From Siderastrea radians (lineage: Eukaryota > Cnidaria > Anthozoa > Scleractinia > Rhizangiidae), in NCBI GenBank assembly GCA_964017195.1, contig OZ024889.1, forward strand, positions 58,041,574 to 58,105,573: a stretch of DNA of 64,000 bases. The letters run 5' to 3'. This document shows, in pieces, positions 59,241 to 64,000 of the stretch. The notes under the pieces were generated by a model. That model had not been told where the DNA came from. It saw nothing but the letters and a program-made list of their open reading frames with translations, and did no database searches. Every line of letters begins with the position of its first letter. The stretch's first letter is position 1. The translations under genes and the position numbers were made by a program.

Positions 59241-60614
59241 TTAATGTAAACAAAACTCACCAACGATCATCCTGCAACACTTAAGCAGCTCAATGCAGTA
59301 AAGTCCTTCACAATTTGATTTATAGAAGCCAGCCACGTAGTAACCATCTTTCGTGCACTCGCTAAGCCCACGGTTGTCAAACGAGACCGATATGTTCTCG
59401 TCGTAGCAGACTCCGTATTGATCAGGAAATATATTCGGCTTACAGCACTTAGCACCCTCAATTTTATGCAACCAGCCGCTCCCGCCGCTGCGATATAGAC
59501 CTTGGAAAAAGTATCCATTGGGACAAACGGCCCAGACGTGGTACCTAAAGATTAAAAATTGTATAATGGAACAATGAATTAAACGCTCCTTTTATGTTTA
59601 AGCTATCATCTTGGAATCACTAACGTATGCACTAAAATACTAACAAAGTTTTTGAAAGGCGAACGCTAGCATAAGACCAAAACAGTTTTGATCATGTGAT
59701 TACCGACTTAGGTCGGAAGGTGTTTTGTTGTGCGGAGTTGTGATTTTTGCTTTCACTTGTAGGTGCTTGCGTTCAGACTTGCTTTAATAGTGAAACAGAG
59801 ATATAATGACAAAAAGATAACAAAGTTTGAACCACTATGTTCTCGAAACAAGTCTCCATGCTGGCACTTTAAAAATCAGAAACAGCAGCTCGCAGCCCAC
59901 CGTGGGAGGCCTTGTTCTATAACTTACGTTCTCGCCTGCTGAATGGTTGATTAATTTTAAAACTGTCCTGTTTCTTACGAATAGAAACAACAGGCTTGTA
60001 AATACACCCATCACATTAAGGATGTAGCCCCAAGGTTCTAGCGGAAACTGCAAACCTCAAATTTCATGTAATCTTGCTCCTACCGTCATATTTGACATCC
60101 TAGGTTCACGTTTTGAAGGTAACAATCCTTTCTAGCTGCAGGTAGAATAAGGTTGTATTTTTATACATCTTAGTTTTAACAAGCGCATATTTAAGGTTCT
60201 TGCATGTCCGAAATCTATTATGAATGAAGCTGTGTATGCTGCGAGAGTGCACGGCGTCCAGTTCAAAATTCCGTTTGCGCCTTGCAGTAATGGGGAAAAG
60301 GCTCTAATAGTTGTCTTGCGAACTTACTTGTCAAGAGTGGCCCACCAGTTAGTGTCGTGACAAGTTGATGGCGTGTTCTCATATGGTGCAAGAGCTGTAC
60401 AGCACTTTGCTTCCTCAAGTAAAGAGATCTCATCCTCCGGTTTCCTATCATTCCTCCACAGCCCCTTTATGTACTGTGTTGATGAGTCACACGTTGCCCA
60501 ACCTTGACGGTCAAACGCTCCCCACCAGTTGGCCGTTTGACAAGAAGCTTCAGAGTTCTGAATCCAACACATATTCAGGACTAGCAGACTGACCAAAGAG
60601 GTTTGAAGTTCCAT
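59241..60614 (-). CDS. secreted three-repeat cysteine-rich protein, copy F, EGF exon deleted
   Basis: Exon 1 is 60614-60328 (287 bp) and exon 2 is 59544-59261 (284 bp), the same lengths and phases as copy E. Exon 1 has a signal peptide ([17 protein letters not shown]) and repeat 1 ([32 protein letters not shown]). Exon 2 completes repeat 2 (VWAVCPNGYFFQGLYRSGG) and repeat 3 ([22 protein letters not shown]). The donor GTTG/GTGAGT is intact but the EGF exon downstream is gone. If the intron is retained, translation continues for five residues to TAA near 59241. The protein would then be a secreted three-repeat form without EGF. Whether it is expressed cannot be judged. Confidence 0.7.
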
Positions 60615-63600
60615 GCTAAAAGACTAAATATAGCAAGAGAAACTGCGGCCTTAGTCTGTTGTTTAGCGGCGATTTTTGTGTAGATTCTTGAGGTGATTTC
60701 TAATCACCTGTGTACGGGCGATTTCTGCTGCTTTTTCACTACGAATTTGAGAGATCAAAATGCAGAATATAACCTTAGCTTGTTGAAGAAATTCAGACTA
60801 TTGTCATGTCATAATGTGCAGCTTAAAAACTAACTTGGAATCTTGATTGTATAATCTGGTAAACTGCAAAATCAAGGATGGGAAAGGAAACGAACGAAGG
60901 ACAAGGGAATATCCTTCCCTTTGCCCGCCAGTTTCTTCAGCAGCATCAACTTGACCGCATGCGAAAGTCAGTGGACACATGAGACTTCGCTGAAAACATG
61001 TTTATAAAAATAGAAAGATACTCGCAAAGGCTGACTCAAGGATATATCACGGATGGAGACTCCGAGTAATGGGCTTCTATTAAACAAACTGCCAGCTGAA
61101 GTTCACTGTTTAGAAGTTATCAATTTAGGTTAGCCTATCCTTTTTACTATCCTGTAGCAACGTGCTTTCGCTTGTATCTGCTGTAAGGAAGCAAATGCAA
61201 AAAAATTGTGTATTTTATAAAGTTTGATAATAAGTAAACTCTTTTACCTATTTGGTTTCTGCTCGTTGGGGCAAACTGGTGGCTCAGTTACAACACCTAG
61301 TGAATTATGATTGCTCGTCAGAGGCACAACACTATTAGTTTGTTAAGAGATGATCCAATATTACATGTGACAATTTTTATGCAAAGCAAATAAAGCTTGA
61401 TAAATGATTGCTTTCAAATCGACAGTACTCTACTTGTGGTCCTCAGAATACAAAATTTATTTTGATTTCTATTTTGAGAACGGCCAACAATATCGTTGTT
61501 TTAGGTTGCAATTGTTCAGTTCGGCGCCTTGTTCTAAGGTATAAATTACTTACTAAAACTGCATGGTCTTACATAACCAATAGCTCGAGAAATCTTTTGT
61601 AGTTCGCCTGTTAAATTTAACTGCTTATTAGCTAAGAGTGCTTTCTTTCGGGTTTAAAGGAGTTAAGCAACCGGAAAGAATTAACGTGTTCAATGAAGAA
61701 GGAAATTGTTTCTTTAATTCTCAACTGATATTATGCGCATTGATTAAAAATGCTTGTTGAGCAAATAAATTTGCTGATGTTGAGTGCAAAATTCTTACGG
61801 ATATAAATGAAATCGAACAGCTAGGTAAATAGCGATTTGGAAGAATTTGGGGTGAAAGATTTTTCCTCTTAAGCGGTGAAGCTGGGCTGAGAAGCGAGTA
61901 ATCATTGACATAATTTGTCTACAATTATTTCCTTCAAACGTAAAAACAAATTTTTGGAAATTATCCGCTTACAAATCAATGCCAGAACGGTCAGGGGTAT
62001 AAACTTCTTGTTTCGCCGACCCCTTTATCTTAGCAATTTTACCCACAGGTAGCCCAAACTCACCAACCTCTTGATCGTCTTATTATTCATTGTTGCTGGT
62101 TGTAGGAGTTAACGTTGTTGTGGAAAATATTACCTATCCTAAATGTAAATTAAAGGTCTCTTTTGAATTCACTTAAGGCTTGTTCTGCGGTTTCCTTAGG
62201 ATCATTTTTCTTATCATTTTTATTTATTTATTGATATGTACTACGGCCTCGTAAATTAAATGGGCAACCAATAAAAATTACCTTAAATTGTAGGTAACCT
62301 TTACTGTGCGATGAAAAAGGAAATTCTTTCTGATGTTTTGCTGATAATGCACATTGATTAAGATGCTTGTGGATTAAACAAATTTTCCCACGGAAAAAAC
62401 AGCGATGTAAATGGAAATTTGAAGAATTTTGTTTTAGATCATGTAAGAGTCGTTCTAGACCATTTTGGAAATGGGCCAAACAAGAGTCAAAGAAGAGACA
62501 GAACAATTTCCGCCTAGAACGATTTTCGCCTAGAATAGCCTCACAGCAGCCTTTTCTTAAGATTAGAGTCAATAAGCACAGTTCTGTCCATTTGGATTCA
62601 TGATTATTCAGGGCCATGTGTATATTGAAGAAACAAACTTTGGACATCGCAGATAACTTTGTCCTTCACAAAGAAAACTCAAAGCAGTTTGAAATTTAAT
62701 GTTACTGATATTCCAAAAATGTTATTTTTGTCGAAGATGAGGCAAGGAAGGGAAAGTGAAACTGTGGGTCCAAAGGGTAATTTCCTTATGCTTAAAGGGG
62801 CAGTGTCACGGCAGTCCCGTCCAATTTGTTAGTTTTTCCCAATCACAGCTTCGTGACAAACAAGTGTGTATCCCGAGCGTTACATTTAAATTCGTCCGTG
62901 AATTAAATTCGTCTTAGACAATTTGAACTTCTGGGTAAGACGGATAAAACGTCAAAGGCGAATTTAATTCAGACGAATTTAATGTGAATTAAATTCGTCT
63001 GAATTAAATTTGACGTATGAACTAGGCCTTGATCTTCTTCAATTTGCGCATCCGTGCCTTCTTTTGTATTTGCTGTCTCATTTAAGTCTCATGTTTTAAC
63101 CCTTTCACTCCCAGAGTCAGTTATGGAGGCATTAACTAAGGGTGGTTCTAACTTTTGACTCTGCGAACGAAACCCTATCGTTTGACTATTCAAATGAAAC
63201 CTTGTCAGCAGTACTTTTACATGGTACTATTTATATTTTAGTATTTTACAAAATGAAATTTGAGATTGGTTAAACGGTTATTTAATTTTATGTTGCGCTT
63301 TTTGGTCGCTAGGTCCTAGTGGTTGAACTTGGCTAAATTTCGTGGCACAGCTCCTTTAAGGGGTCTATGTCACTAAGTTTTATTATTAATTTAAGAAGCC
63401 AAATTAAAGACATGTCTGTGCCAATGGGAACCCAAAACATTATGGTCCAGTTTTGTCGAAAACTACTCTACTAGTAAACTAAAACGTAGTTAAGTGTCTT
63501 TAGCCTAGGATGGTAAAAAGAGAAACGGATGCAACTTGAAAAAAATCGGGCCGCTTTTTTTCAAGTATTCCTTCATGTCTAGCAAAAACCATCATAAACT

Positions 63601-64000
63601 GATCGTGTTTTGTTATTCATTCAAGAATTCACTTCACATCTACCTTTTGGAGTTCTAAGACTATTTTGATCAAACCAAAAATCTCACTATAACATAGCCT
63701 CTTTCAGACCTATGCATTTTTGGAATAGAATTTCTCTTTAAAGACCTTTTCATCGTCCTTCAAATTTACTGAATGAGAAATCTAGTGCCTGCAAGCAAAT
63801 AGTGTGACCTTTGCAATTGCAAAGGGATTTCAAGCCTGCAATTTACGTCTGTTTTTCCTTGTGTTTATATTTGGAGACCTGGATGCACTAGAAGAATGTT
63901 ATTTCAATCTACAGAAAACAGTAGTTGTTTTTCAAACGTGTTCATAACAAGACCCCAAATTTCACAAATAAAACTGCCTTTGGTACTTGTAGATTAAAAA
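60615..64000. repeat. upstream flank of copy F (right duplicate)
   Basis: Follows 45850-53460 with deletions; near 63900 it matches 53430 ('agaatgttatttc...cagaaaaca'), which is just before the start of the right copy, as expected for a tandem duplication. No gene is supported. A palindrome block lies at 62870. Confidence 0.75.
62870..63020. repeat. AATTTAATTCGTCTGAATT palindrome block
   Basis: Nested inverted copies of 'gaattaaattcgtc' and 'gacgaatttaattc'. MITE-like and related in motif (GACGAA) to the block at 19835. Not found in the left duplicate. Confidence 0.65.

Noticed and set aside
23307..60614. Reading the small cysteine-rich secreted proteins as venom toxins
   Set aside because: Repeat layout, multi-repeat size and EGF domain do not resemble known cnidarian toxin scaffolds; no supporting evidence.

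Overview
The window looks like nuclear DNA of an anthozoan cnidarian, most likely a stony coral. The evidence is AT-rich sequence, genes split by short GT-AG introns, small class A GPCRs with at most a 5'UTR intron, a DIRS-type retroelement, coral-type tRNA-derived SINEs, many palindromic MITEs and ATT/GAT microsatellites. Species cannot be fixed from the sequence alone. Nothing bacterial (operons, Shine-Dalgarno sites, CRISPR) is present.

Layout. 1-2601: 5' part of an L1/Tx1-like LINE on the minus strand, with ORF1 and ORF2 broken by in-frame stops. 3608-4540: an intact class A GPCR. 4800-7925: a decayed DIRS-type element, followed by a degenerate tandem array (7929-8370). 9881-14254 (minus): an NHL-repeat gene split by a 2465-bp foldback element (11535-13999) with long inverted arms and a clean 5-bp target duplication. 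17122-18037 (minus) and 20293-21394 (plus): a head-to-head inverted pair of GPCR paralogues. One is broken by a single frameshift, the other by an N-terminal frameshift plus a 199-bp insertion flanked by a 5-bp duplication.

22.7-64 kb is the most interesting part. It is a minus-strand tandem cluster of secreted cysteine-rich proteins built from a repeat of about 47 residues (C..NWW..FD..GW..C....Y..GLYR....IE.A.CC). Copy B (23.3-24.1 kb) is degraded. Copy C (29.9-33.6 kb) is an intact four-exon gene for 522 residues: signal peptide plus nine repeats, grown by duplication of a 501-bp exon. Copy D (38.0-39.4 kb) is a remnant. Copy E (43.9-45.8 kb) is an intact gene for 231 residues: signal peptide, three repeats and an EGF domain on its own exon. 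Copy F (59.2-60.6 kb) is a sister of E that has lost the EGF exon by deletion. The protein design (three-repeat Cys module with or without EGF) recalls, from memory, the skeletal organic matrix protein 5 type of Acropora; that needs a BLAST check.

The cluster lies in nested segmental duplications (22.7-26.5 against 27.1-35.3 kb; 41.7-53.5 against 53.6-63.9 kb). These are interrupted by younger insertions: a G-rich TIR element, SINEs, an RTE/CR1-like LINE tail, a sequence with a complete type I hammerhead ribozyme layout at 52.28 kb, a 1-kb TIR element, and a broken multi-exon gene with RING-like and papain-like features at 54.0-57.2 kb.
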